From Plecoglossus altivelis (lineage: Eukaryota; Chordata; Actinopteri; Osmeriformes; Plecoglossidae): a stretch of DNA of 64,000 nt. This document shows positions 22,020 to 33,657 of the stretch, in pieces; position 1 is the first letter of the stretch, and the number at the start of each line of letters is the position of its first letter. The notes beneath the pieces were generated by a model that was not told the origin of the DNA, did no database searches, and saw only the letters and a list, made by a program, of their open reading frames with translations. The stretch spans positions 18,284,267-18,348,266 of the forward strand of contig BROE01000013.1 in NCBI GenBank assembly GCA_036571765.1, in the 5' to 3' direction. The translations under genes were made by a program, and so were the position numbers.

Positions 22020-24130
22020 AGGAGCTGTTCCATCAAGGCCGCTCAAAAAAGACGAACTTAAAGTCCCAAACCTGACTTGAATTACTTGACAAGTAAAGTG
22101 GGGCTTAAAGGCCAATTTCAGCTCATGGAATCCTACAAATTGAAGTCAGGTTTAAGTAGTCAAACAAATTGTGCATGCACCCATGGCTAGCTAGCCCCAC
22201 CAATTCCAAAGAAGATATATGCGTGTGTGTGTTTGGCTTAGCTTGCGTGTGTGGTAAGAGTCTTTGAGTCTGTGAGAATTTGGAGCAGGTGCAGGCTTCA
22301 GCGAGGGAATGGATCTGGGGAAAAAGCCCCAGCAATTAGCCAAGCACTTTTCAAATGTACCCTAACTGTACTTTTCATCTTGTATCCAACTTTTTTGTGC
22401 ACAAACCACCGTCAAGAGTCTTCACATGAACTGATTGAAACAAACTATGAGTTTTTGATTGGCAGTTGTATAAAGCATTATTTTTTAGCATTAGCAATCA
22501 ATTCAATTTCCTTTATTTCAATCAGTTTTGGAGATATAAAGTTGCAATTGTACCTGGTAATATGGTGTAGTGTCCTCTTTGTAGCATGCCAAGTTTAGTG
22601 TTGATGTCTCAAAGATTTGTTGAAATATGACCCAACTTCCTGTTTGTTTGTAATACTGTCAATTTTGATTGGCTTTACCGATCAAATAATTATAAAACTC
22701 AAACATCCCATTGAAAACCTTTGTGAAGTTTGCTCTGACCGTACCAATTATAGGGGGAAATTGGCAAAAATTGTTGGAGGAGTAGCCAAAGAACCTTTTT
22801 CCTTAATCTCATTCAACGGCAAAATCCAATAGGTTTTCGTTGTTAGTTCTTAGGCTTTTTTGTTTGCCACGAGGAATAAACCATATGGAATTTCATAATT
22901 TGCAAACAAATAGGATGCTAATGATACTAATGTTGTGCAATTTTACAATGCCAAATTTCTCAACTTTTTACAATTGTGGTCTAGAGGCTGCCATTGACAC
23001 CCATGGTACACAAATAATAATAAATATAGCTGCATGCAGCAATGGTGGATTCCTCCAAAACACTGCAAACCATTACAAAATTGACATGATAGAGACATGT
23101 GGTTCAGAGTGCATGCTGTGGCTAAATCTGGCCTTATGTGTTTGTATTGTGTACGTTGATGTCCAAATGTATTGTATAGCACTATGCGAAGCGACCTCGA
23201 GCTATTGAAAGGTGCTGTATAAATAAAAGTTCTTCTTCACTCTGCAACTTTGTTGTGAGTACATCACAGATTTGCTAAGATATGAGCCAAGTTCCTGTGA
23301 GACTTTGTCTGCCTAATCTTGTGTAGCAAAAGCATTTTGAAATGAATTCAACAAGGCAAATAAATCAACAGTTTTTGTCCAAAAAGCATTTCTGCATCCT
23401 GCGGCCACATGACACCAAAGTATTTGGACACCCTCGAAAGAGAGTTCTAAGGCAATCTACGAAGTGTTAACAGATGTGCTTAATTACAAACATGTACAAT
23501 CACCTGGGTAGCTCATATGTAGCTCAGCCTCCAACTCAGGTCTTCCATTTACAAGTCAAATGACTTACCAGCTGTGCTATCCAGGCACACATAAAGCACA
23601 TGCTGTTGGATAACTCAGTATGACTTGCACACGGGAGACCCGAGTTCGAGTCCAGTCAATGGGAGTATCCATCATCCATTAAGGGTCCATAGGCAAGACT
23701 CCTCCTCAACATTGCAAACCGTTACAAAATCAACATGTGGTTCTAAATGCAAGTTGCAAGTTCGGTGTAATTACATAGAAAAAAGAACATTTTGAAATTA
23801 ATTAAAAATGGCGGCTGGATCAAATTGGCTGGTATCACATGTCATTATGACTCACACAGGTTCAGATTCAGAACATATTCAAAACCTCCAGAAGCTAACT
23901 AGCTAATTTAGCTAACTAGTAATTGTTAGCGGCTCTTACCCTCCGCACAGGTACCAGCTCTGTTCTTAGCCTGAATAATACTCGCCAGTCTACCAGTATC
24001 TGACTGTCTCTCCACAACAATTCACCGGATTCTTGCCGTTATCCCTGGTCCACCACTCCTGATTCTCCTGATTCTTCACAGCTAGCTTCTAGCTATCCAG
24101 CATTCACAGCTAGCTAGCTCTCTGTTGTGC
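22020..24130. repeat. Dispersed fish repeat family (TAGCTGC...GCAGCAA type), several fragments
   Basis: Blocks at 22400-22700 (AGAGTCTTCACATGAACTGA, TTGATTGGCAGTTGTATAAA, ATATGGTGTAGTGTCCTC) are related to 43120-43390, and 22690-22850 to 26650-26840. 23025-23120 starts ATAGCTGCATGCAGCAATGG and is related to 19205. I know this as an abundant fish repeat of unclear class with no coding capacity. A GAGTTCGAGTCCAG at about 23640 resembles a tRNA B box and may be a SINE or LINE-leader remnant. Confidence 0.55.
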
Positions 24131-24139
24131 TATCCTCTA

Positions 24140-26240
24140 GGCCTACTCAGCTTCTCACCCGAACCCCACTCATTCCTCCACCGGATCCTTGCTGACAACC
24201 CTACTAGGAAGCCAGCCAACCTCATCCCGTCAGTTGAGGATGCCTGGTCATTCTTCAAAAGTAACTTCCTCACCATCTTAGATAAGCACACTCCGTTCAA
24301 AAAATTCAGAATTAAGAACAGATTTAGCCCTTGTTTCACTCCAGACCTGACTGCCCTCAACCAGCGCGAAAAAATCCTGTGACGGACTGCAATAGCATCG
24401 AAGAGTCCCCATGATATGCAACTGTTCAGGGAAGTCAGTAACCAATACACGCAGTCAGTCAGGAAAGCAAAGGCCAGCTTTTTCAAGCAGAAATTTGCAT
24501 CCTGTTGCTCTGGATCCTGTAGCTAACTCCAAAAAGTTTTGGACACTGTAAAATCCATGGAGAACAAGTACACCTCCTCCCAGCTGCCCACTGCACTGAG
24601 GCTAGGTAACATGGTCAGCACTGACAAACCCACAATAATTGAAAATTTCGACAAGCATTTCCCTACGGCTGGCCACGCCTTCCTCCTGGCTTCCCCAACC
24701 TCGGCCAACAGCTCCGCCCCCCTCCCCCCCCCTCAGCTTCTCGCCCAAGCCTCCCCAGCTTCTCCTTTACCCACATCCAGACAGCAGATGTCCTGAAAGA
24801 TCTGAAAAACCTAGACCCGTACAAATCAGCTGGGCTTGACAATCTGGACCCTCTATTTCTGAACCTATCCGCCGCCATTGTCGCAGCCCCTATTAACAGC
24901 CTGTTCAACCTCTCTTTTAGTCTGAGATTCCCAAGGATTGGAAAGCTGCCGCAGTCATCTCCCTCTTCAAAGAGGGAGACACCCTGGACCCAAACTGTTA
25001 CAGACCCATATCCATCCTGCCCTGCCTGTCTAAGGTCTTCGAAAGTCAAGTCAACAAGCAGATCACTAACCATATCGAATCCCACCGTACCTTTTCTGCT
25101 ATGCAATCTGGTTTCTGAGCCGGTTACGGATGCACCTTAGCCACGCTCAAGGTAATAAACAACATCATAACCGCCATCAATAAAAGACAGTACTGTGCAG
25201 CCGTCTTTATTGGCCTTGCCAAGGCTTTCGACTCAATCACCATATTCTCATCGGCAGACTCCGTAGCCTAGGCTTTTCTAATGACTGCCTTGCCTGGTTC
25301 ACCAACTACTTTGCAGACAGAGTACAGTCTGTCAAATCGGAGGGAATGTTGTCCGGCGCTCTGGCAGTTTCAATGGGAGTGCCACAGGGCTCAATTCTCG
25401 GGCCGACACTGGTCCACCTCTACGCAGATTACACCATTCAGTATACTTATGGCCCTTCCTTGGACACTGTATTATCCAACCTCCAAGTTAACTTCAATGC
25501 CATACAACACTCCTTCCGGGGCCTCCAATTGCTTTTAAACGCAAGCAAAACCAAATGCATGCTTTTCAATCGTTCGCTGCCTGCACCCGCATGTCCGACT
25601 AGCATCACCACCCTGGACGGCTCCGACCTAGAATATGTGGACATCTACAAGTACCTAGGTGTCTGGCTAGACTGCAAACTCTCCTTCCAGACTCACATCA
25701 AACATCTCCAATCTAAAATCAAATCCAGAATCGGCTTTCTATTCCGCAACAAAGCCTCCTTCACTCACGCTGCAAAACTCACCCTAGTTAAACTGACCAT
25801 CCTACCGATCCTCGACTTCGGCAATGTCATCTACAGAACTGCCTTCAATACTCTACTCAGAAAACTGGATGCAGTTTATCACAGTGCCATCCATTTTGTT
25901 ACTACAGCACTTTATACCACCCACCACTGCGACCTGTATGCTCTAGTCGGCTGGCCGTCGCTACATATCCGTCACCAGACCCACTGGTTCCAGACCATCT
26001 ACAAGTCCATGCTCGGTAAAGCTTACTGATCACGATGGCAACACCCACCTGCAGCACACGCTCCAGCAGATGTATCTCCCTGATCATTCCTAAAGCCAAC
26101 ACCTAATTTGATCGCCTCTCCTTCCAGTTCTCTGCTGCCTGTGATTGGAATGAATTGCAAAAATTGCTGAAGTTGGAGACCTTTATCTCCCTCTCCAACT
26201 TTAAACATCTGCTATCCGAGCAGCCAGCCCATCGCTGCAG
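24140..26240 (+). pseudogene. RT ORF of the 24-26 kb LINE, broken
   Basis: In order: PTRKPANLIPSVEDAWSFF, DLTALNQREKIL, a stop, RKAKASFFKQKFAS, SMENKYTSSQLPTALRLG, then DVLKDLKNLDPYKSAGLDNL, then in another frame MGVPQGSILGPTL (motif B), directly followed by VHLYADYTIQY. Motif C is therefore YADY rather than YADD, and some 15-20 residues normally between motifs B and C are missing. The C-terminal part continues with LDGSDLEYVDIYKYLG and QTHIKHLQSKIKSRIGFLF, and stops near 26029. It cannot be active. Confidence 0.8.
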
Positions 26241-26640
26241 CTGTACTTAGCCCACTGGGTTATAACCCACCCAATTCACCTACCTCAACACCACACTGTT
26301 TTTCTTTTATTAATTTTCTTTTATTCATTTACTTTCTGCTTTTTTGCACATTAGTATGTTTACCTGCACTTGACCAACTTATAACTTATTTACTCCAGTG
26401 TTAACTTTGCAATATTGTAACTGTCCGCCTACCTCCTCAATGTCTTTTTGCACACAATGTATACAGACTCTAATTTTTATTGTTATTTGTATTAAATTTT
26501 TTCCGGCTGTGTAGACTTGTTTATTGTTTACTTCATGTGTAACTCTGTGTTGTCTATTCACTCTACTATGCTTTATCTAGGCAAGGTCGCAGTTGCAATT
26601 GAGAACCTGTTCTCAACTAGCCTACCTGGTTAAATAAAGG
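24140..26640 (+). mobile_element. Non-LTR retrotransposon, unassigned clade, degraded
   Basis: The element ends GTTCTCAACTAGCCTACC, TGGTTAAATAAAGG, a 3' end that is extremely common in fish genomes. It is flanked on both sides by pieces of the same dispersed repeat (22.0-24.1 and 26.65-27.2 kb), so it probably inserted into that repeat. The 5' end is not defined, and the endonuclease region appears mostly missing. Confidence 0.75.
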
Positions 26641-27694
26641 TGGGAACAATTTTAAAATCAAAACTCCTATTGATGACGTTTGTGAGAGTTTCTCTGATAA
26701 TGATACCTGACAATTCTCGGGATGATTGGACACTGTAGGAGTAGCAAAAAAAACTTGTTTTCTTAATCTCAATTGTACAGAAAATCCAATACGGCAATAT
26801 TTGTTCCTCATGATAAACAATGCAGAAGAATTTCAGAACTTTGAAAGAAAAGGGCATTTCTTTAAAAATGTGAAAATTAGGGAATTGCCTGTAGCTCCCC
26901 CTTTGGCGTCAAGGTGACCAGGTCGGTGTGGTAGTTACTAATGTTGTCAAACTTCTCAACTTTTTACGGTTGTGGTGTAGGGGCTGCCATTGACTCCCAT
27001 GATACAAACATAATGATAAAAATACTAACAACAACAATAGCTCAGCAGCTTCGCTGCTTGGCCACCAATAAGAAAAAGAAAGGTAGAAACACTTAAGTGG
27101 CTTCGCAGCTTCGTTGCTTGGCCACTAATAAGAAGAAAAGATAGAAACACTTGAGTGGCTTTGCAGCTTTGCTGTTTGGCCACCAATACAATAACAATAG
27201 AACATAATAATAAATAGTAATAATAATAATGAAACCCAACAATAACAACATATTTTCTCCTTACAGAGGAATCCTATTAACTAACAACCATCATGTATGT
27301 CTGCAATCAATTGTAAAACTAGCCACAGTAGGGCACACAACTGTAGATGATCAAGCCCTTTCTGTGCTCTTTCAGCTCCATGTAAATCAGAGGTTGGCTA
27401 ATGTTCCCATTTGTGCACCAGCTCTGTTTGTACCCGCAAGCACACTTCCAGACAACCTTTCTTGATGTAAACAAATAAATTGGGTGCTAGTCTACCTATT
27501 TTGGATTGGTTTGAAACTTAGCCAAAGTCAGGAAAAACATTTTATGAAAAAGCTAGTAGTGTGAGCCAGATTCAGGAATCGAAGAAAAATTACAGGCGGA
27601 GATATTTTCGGATAAGCAGACTGGAGTTAATAGAATAAAAACAACCGGACAAGCCAACTACCTAACCAGAAATGCAATACCACCTAAATCCACC
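26641..27694. repeat. Dispersed repeat continuation with AAT-rich tracts
   Basis: 26650-26840 is related to 22690-22850, and 26935-27010 to 22945-23020. AAT-rich tracts (27010-27030, 27195-27240) follow. 27240-27690 has nothing I recognise. Confidence 0.5.
27046..27190. repeat. Tandem repeat, about 60-bp unit, 2.5 copies
   Basis: Units start CAGCTTCGCTGCTTGGCC, CAGCTTCGTTGCTTGGCC and CAGCTTTGCTGTTTGGCC. The first two are completed by AATAAGAA, AGAAACACTT and AGTGGCTTCG/TTTG. Divergence between units is modest. The GCAGCTTCGCTGC core is itself near-palindromic. Confidence 0.85.
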
Positions 27695-28330
27695 GGGCTG
27701 TTGCTTCAAGCCGGGGGCAAGGGTCTGGTCTGATGCAGCTTCATTACTCATTGGTGTGGTTTGGGCGCAACATGCAATAAACCAATCAGAACGTCAGCTC
27801 ACATTCCCTTTAAAAGCAAGAACGCTTGTTCCAGAGCTATTAGAACTGCAGATTTGTCAGGCGCATGCCAGGAGAAGTTCACAGCCAGAGTCCGACATTC
27901 TCGTCAGGGCCATGAAAGACAGAATAGTTATATTATATACACATGGTAGAAAGGCAGCCTGAATAATTTGGGTAATTGTGTACTCTAGATTTACACAAGC
28001 CTTCTTTCACATCTTCATGGACACCACAATAATTTCCCTCGGTCGGTAATATTTTTCCTTGTAATTATGTTTGCTAAAATGATAGCTGATGCATATGTGT
28101 AGATGAGAGAAGCAGAATGTATGCGCGTTTTGCACAAGCTACATTATGGCCATTATGACCTCCACCCTTAAAATACCCTTTGAATAACTCATCACTGACT
28201 TTAGACTACGTGTTTTCCTAGTCTGTGGTTGAACAATCTTCTGAAACTGCAAAATAGCTCTTGGAAAGGTTTGCACCAGAATACGCCTCCTTTTTTCTCT
28301 GATCTGCCCCCTTGAGTTCAAGTTCATTCC
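27695..28330 (+). repeat. GGGCCCTATTTACAC-type repeat, longer body copy
   Basis: GCAATAAACCAATCAGAACG, GTCAGCTCACATTCCCTTTA and TGCACAAGCTACATTATGGC line up with 12820-13060. This copy carries about 100-150 bp in the middle (27960-28100) that the 12.6-kb copy lacks. The conserved start is missing. Confidence 0.6.
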
Positions 28331-29940
28331 TTAATTCACCGACGTGCATCTGTGGACGGAAAGGTTTGCTGTGCATCTGGAGCAAAATAGGAATTTTACA
28401 TGCATCGGTGTACAAAGTCAATTGTGCTGGGTGCAAGATAGGGTTAATATTTATGTGGCAAAAGTGACTTTGGTCTGTAATACATTACATTTAGCTGAAT
28501 GATTGAATTCCAATACTCAAGGTTGGCAACAATCATAAACTAACAACATCGTTTTCAGACAGCAAGTAGGAAAAACTGGCTCCTCGCTTTTTATGTTGAG
28601 GATGTTCATCATGGCAAGAAAAACATTTGGAAGGAGACACATCTATGTGTCTGAAGCACAGATGACACTTGTCCGCATGCCTAGATACCTATTAAACAGT
28701 TAGTCTAACAGGTCTAATAGGTCTAACAGGCAGATTCCCCCTTGTTTACAAACCGGTAACAAGTATTACACCTTATATGCGTGTATATGTGTGTGTGCGC
28801 GCGTGTTGAGCCTGCCACCTTATGCGTTCTTGGAAAAAAAAAACCTTTTTAATTTTTATGCGTTTTCATATGGATATTACCGAAGACAAGGGAGAGGCAG
28901 GTGCTCTTTGTATCTGGGGACCTGAAAACTTGGAACAAATTAAGCTTTGGGGAAGTTCAATAAGGCAAGACCTATCCCTGTACTCAGACACATCATATAA
29001 TTGTATCTCTCTCACTCCGCCCCTAGGTTTACTCTACTTTATATCGGGCATCATCCAGGTTCCGCATTGTTTAGTGCTGACGTCTATCAATGAATACTGT
29101 CAATCTTAATAATCTCGTCAGCCTATCACTGTGATCTCATGCCTTTCTAAATACGATTCTGTCCTTCTTTAGTTTGTCCATGCTATCAAGTGCGCGACTA
29201 CTGTTCATGCAGGCTGGATTTTACGTGGTTTTATAATTTATACATTATACATTATGAATTATGTTCGATAACCTAGCTAGCACGCCGGTTACTCTATATT
29301 GGATTCCCAGACCGAACAATGGTTTGTTACGTTGACAACCCAATACATTTTTAACTGTACACTATACGGGAGCGTCCTCAGTTGATCGACATGTGCACTC
29401 ATGTTTACGCCTCACTAGAGTGGCCTAGTAAATGACAATCCTTCGGCCTCTTCTCACTGTCTCGCTTCGATTCTCTCCTGATCGTTGTTAACTAACGGTC
29501 TGGTTCATATGTCTCTGATTTAGATTGCTGAATGCAACGGATCTTGTTGACCCATCCTTTGCTGAGCGTGGGGCTAGGGTCTCCAAAGGTACACGATTCT
29601 GGTCGGCTGACCCCACATTGGATCCCTATCCAATGTGGGGGTCAGCCGACAATAGACAGATATACAGGTTTGGGAGCAGGTGTTAAAGACCAGCTTGATG
29701 ACACTTTTATTTAGCGCTCTCTGTAGTACATAGGCGTTTCAGAGACTGGTCGCGAGGTTGTTCTGTGTTGTAAGCACGATTTGTGGTTCGGGATTAATTT
29801 TGGCGTAGGCTTACGTCACACAGTAAGACCTGGGTTAATGTCGGCATAAATAGTCAGATAAAATGCGCGTGCCTCGTTAACTTGCCAGAGCATCAGGCTG
29901 ACCTCGATTACTAATCACATAATCATTTATAATATAACTT
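28331..29940. other. syt7 intron; repeat block 28975-29190
   Basis: 28975-29190 (ACTCTACTTTATATCGGGC, CATCCAGGTTCCGCATTGTT) is related to 34640-34840. A GT/GC-rich short run is at 28780-28805. A hairpin lies at 29602-29650 (separate entry). No coding sequence is supported. Confidence 0.45.
29602..29650. repeat. 22-bp inverted repeat, 4-nt loop
   Basis: GTCGGCTGACCCCACATTGG-AT and its reverse complement (one extra C in the right arm) are separated by CCCT. Any transcript across it would fold into a strong hairpin. Confidence 0.9.
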
Positions 29941-30251
29941 GGGCCTTGCAACTAACGATTATTTTGATAACCGATTCATCTGTCGATTTATTTTTTTTAC
30001 GATGAATCGATATGAATTTGAAAGAACCACGCACACACACATACACTCCAGCCTTTTATTCAAAAACAGAAATGACAGTGCAAATTCACAGTGGGCAAAA
30101 TACATGTAATAAAACAACTGCACAAACATATTATATATATATACTAACTATATATCACTTGTTTTTTCGCTTTCTCTTCTCATTGTGTTCCGCCTGCTGT
30201 CAATACATATATATATATACATATACCTATATACCTATATATATATATATA

Positions 30252-30306
<55 letters not shown>

Positions 30307-30986
30307 GTTTTTTTGAATAAAGTGCACAAAAAGATGTATATTTTTGTTTAAAGGGACCTGAGCTGTCAGAACAATAGATCTTTTTTTATAAATAAAAATA
30401 CAAATCAGAAAACTAAACAGGATTTGTTTGAACGGTAGAATTTCCTCTCTACACTATACTCACTCACTCACTCCCTTTGTTCAGACACTTGCATTGCAAT
30501 GCAAAGCCAGCGCGTCTCCTCTGGAGTCAAGCCTGCCACTTATCAGCCAATCAAAAAAAATAACGTGGCTACACAATAGCCAATAATAAAATAGCACTAT
30601 TGTATCTGGGTAAGTTTTAACGCAACAACCAATCAAAAAAAGAAAGGGATTAGAGATGTCATTCAAAGCTGTTTTTTTTTTAAATTATCGTCTCGTTTTC
30701 GTTTGTGGAAAAAAATGTCGCTTTTACATATACTTTGCAATAACACACTTTTTTGAATGATTTAGTATAAAATGCTCCCACACCTTGTATGACTTGGGTC
30801 GTACTGATTTCTCTGCCTCCGCCATTTTTGTTTCCCGCTCAACTGCGCTTTTTATACTCAAACATCTCCGCATCTTATTTAGAGGCATAATAATCGCGCG
30901 ACACAACAAATCGATAATGAAATTCGTTGCCAACTCTTTTAATAATCAAATTTAATCGATTTTATCGATTCGTTGTTGCAGCCCTA
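29941..30986. mobile_element. hAT-like non-autonomous element, degraded
   Basis: The left end GGGCCTTGCAACTAACGATT and the right end (reverse complement TAGGGCTGCAACAACGAATC) are decayed inverted ends of the GGGCTGCAAC type that I associate with fish hAT-like repeats. Both ends continue into GATTTATCGATT-like words. No transposase is visible inside, and a TA microsatellite has expanded within it. No clear 8-bp target duplication remains. Confidence 0.55.
30203..30306. repeat. (TA)n microsatellite
   Basis: Imperfect TATATA with ACATA and CCTA interruptions. It produces a spurious Tyr/Ile frame. Confidence 0.97.
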
Positions 30987-31912
30987 TAATAAATGCTACC
31001 ACTAATAATACTAATAATTTCAGAAATAATATAGCGTGCACTCCTTAATTGAATACCATTATTCCGGTGCTCGAACATGGTTGTTTTTGTCCCTGCATTG
31101 ATTGGTTTAGTTTAGTCATTGATTTAGTTCCATTGCTTTTTATGGGTTCTCCAGTGTGAATTCACTTGTCGATTAATGTGTTGTTATGTGGGAGTGTTCT
31201 AATCTGCGTTTTGTTGCGGTTGCCCTGGTAGCTCACCTGCAATCAACCAGTTAATTGGCATCACCTGAAGTGAGCCTTTTTCAATCGAGGACACATGCTC
31301 TCTCTCTGGCCTTGCAGCCATTACTGCAGAAAACAGTGGTACGTTTTTGTCTCTACAGTCCCTTTTTTCTTTTCATATTTAATACATTTACGTCTGATTG
31401 GCAGATTTCTGCCTGTGTCCTTTATGTTGCATCCCTAGAGCCAGGGTTGTAACACGTATTTAGCCTACAACTGATGTTTGTATTTCTGATTCTAACGTTC
31501 CTCCATTCATAAAAAAAAACAACTGTCTCCAAACATTGTAAATTGGAGGCTCTTGCAAGATCGCTGTTTATACATGGATCCTTTCTTTCGTATCAATGGC
31601 CGTCCCTCCCTTTTCTAAATTATTTCAACAATTTCATGTCACAGTGCTGTTTCATTAGTTTAGCTCAGGCCTTCGCAAAGCGCAACCTTCCCTCAGGATG
31701 GTGTGCAGGATGTTATTTTAGAGCACGGTGCTGCTACGGCCATCGCCTGCAAGGTTGTCCTTGCTCGACGGTGCCATTGTCCTTTCGGGGCTTTTTTTTT
31801 TGCCTTCCCATCCCCTGAAGGGTATGGCATGGTGTATGTATGCACTCATATGTTGAACTTATAGGTGCTGAGCACCTGCAGTTGATTTTCAGGGTGTTTT
31901 TCTAAAGGCACC
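30987..31912. other. syt7 intron, nothing recognised
   Basis: No gene or transposon ends recognised. Plus-strand frames of 65-91 codons have no homology that I know. Confidence 0.4.
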
Positions 31913-32250
31913 ATACAGACAGGAAGAAGGGGCATCGCATCCCTGGATCAGCTGCATGAGGCCTGGGAATCACCACGCAGACGGGAAGAAGGGACATTGC
32001 ATCCCTGCATCGGCTGCGCGTGTCTCCCTAAGGGGGTGAGCTGATCATGTAGTCGGGAAGAAGGGGCAGCATGTCCCCGGATTGGCTGCATGGAGGCCCC
32101 CACCCACAGAGGTTCAATGCACAGATTGGAAGGAAGGGCATCGCATCCCCAGATTGGCTGTGCGAGGCCTCTTCTCGCTTAGGTCTTGTCTCTAGCTAGG
32201 AAGAAGGGGCATCACATCCCCGGATCGGCTGAACGGAGCGGGCCGCTGAT
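31913..32250. repeat. Minisatellite, five units of 60-73 bp
   Basis: Each unit carries a core GGAAGAAGGGGCATCGCATC, then CCCNGGATNGGCTG, followed by a variable spacer. Core starts are near 31921, 31983, 32055, 32130 and 32198. Units differ at several positions and in spacer length, so it is old or under little homogenisation. It is not a CRISPR array, because units are long and repeats are imperfect. Confidence 0.85.
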
Positions 32251-32345
32251 CGGAAAGTATTTGTTTCTTCCTCAGTATCTAATCGTTCCATCTTGTTGGT
32301 ATGTTTACGTCATGGTTTTTACTCTAAAATTTGAGGAACCTTTTA

Positions 32346-33657
32346 CAGTTTTTCTCAATTGTTTACACACAAATTCTGGTACTTGAGACACAATGACCAC
32401 AACATGTAACTCATTCACCAAGTCCCTAAACCAATTCTGCTAAACTACAAGCACAGTTCCTGCTTTACACTCAAATTGCAGTTCTAAAACACACTTTTTT
32501 CAAAACACTACACACTTCTCTGCTTTTGGCACAATTTTCATGCAGATAATATCTTGTTTTCACAAGGAACACACTGCCATTCAAATATGCACACTGACTC
32601 ATCACAAGGGCAAGCACCTGTCACACAGTTTTACAATTAGCAATCAGAGCTTTAGCATAAAAGGGCAATAGATGAGCTCTTCTGTTTTGGAGCAGTGGAT
32701 GCCAACATTGGAGTTAGAGCCAGAGGAGTGAGAGAAAAGAGGAGAATAGGGAGGACGAGGAAGGCCAAGGATCGTAATCTCTGATGAGATCTGAGCCACT
32801 TTGGTTGATTATGTGGTCAACCATGGTCTAACAATGAGGGAGTCTGGGCAAAGAGTACAGCCACATTTGAGCAGGTACACTGTAGCATCCATCATCCGGA
32901 CTTTCCGAAATGAGAATAGGTAAGAAATCTACTCCCTCTAGAAAATAGCAGTACTGAATATCAATACAGTAGTCAATGAGTACAGTAGTACAGTATTGCC
33001 TGTAGACTGTTCTGTAGGACTGTAAAAACACTAAAGTATGTTTCAAGTATTTAGGAAATGTCTACCTACTTTGTATTTACAGTATTGTACTATTTGTTTG
33101 GCAGAACTGAAAGATTACCAACTCAAGGTGGTCGGGAACGTGTTCTGTCTCCTGAACGGGAAAATTATTCTGTTTTGTATGAGCAACTTTGTGTTGGTTG
33201 GGAATGGGATGTACACTGTGTACATTGTTTTTGCAGGAAAAAGAAAAGAGAATTTTACAGTGTATTTGTGTGTTCTGAGTATAAAAACAATATTCTCTAA
33301 TATTTCACAACACACTTATGTTTGTACTGTCAGTAGTAAGTGCAACACTGAACCAAAAAAAGGCCTAAGTCATTATGATGAATGGATAAGTGTTTTACAT
33401 TCATCATAGTGTTTTACATTGGGCACATCAGTGTTCAGCTGGTTCTTATAAATGTCTATACATATTATTTGTGTGTGTCATTTGAAAACAAACTCCTATT
33501 TTGAGAAGAAATAACATTGTTTTGAATGTAAAATTTCATTTTGAAGGCGAATTGAGGGGGTTTGCCCATTGTGTGTTTTTTGGGGATTTGTGTGTAGAGT
33601 TCTGAGAATATGAGGCATGCTTTCAGAGAATGTATGTAAACAATTGAGGAAAAACTG
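32346..33657 (+). mobile_element. Mariner/IS630-like DNA transposon, internally deleted
   Basis: Terminal inverted repeats: left CAGTTTTTCTCAATTGTTTA; right (reverse complement) CAGTTTTTCCTCAATTGTTT. They extend over about 25 bp with one indel. A TA precedes the left end; the right end is followed by CA, so the expected TA duplication has decayed on that side. It is 1312 bp long with only the N-terminal part of a transposase inside. Confidence 0.75.
32760..33165 (+). pseudogene. Mariner-like transposase, N-terminal HTH part with an intron
   Basis: The first exon encodes ISDEI, a stop in place of a usual Arg, then ATLVDYVVNHGLTMRESGQR, VQPHLSRYTVASIIRTFRNE, a helix-turn-helix DNA-binding segment of IS630/mariner-type transposases. 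It meets a GT donor (GAGAATAG/GTAAGA) at 32920, and coding resumes after TTTGTTTGGCAG at 33105 with TERLPTQGGRERVLSPERE. Splicing gives ...NENRTERLPTQGG.... The catalytic DDE part is absent. The in-frame stop and the deletion make it a pseudogene. Confidence 0.72.

Noticed and set aside
31913..32250. CRISPR-like spacing of repeats and variable spacers
   Set aside because: The genome is a vertebrate, repeats are imperfect and long, and only five units exist. Reported as a minisatellite.
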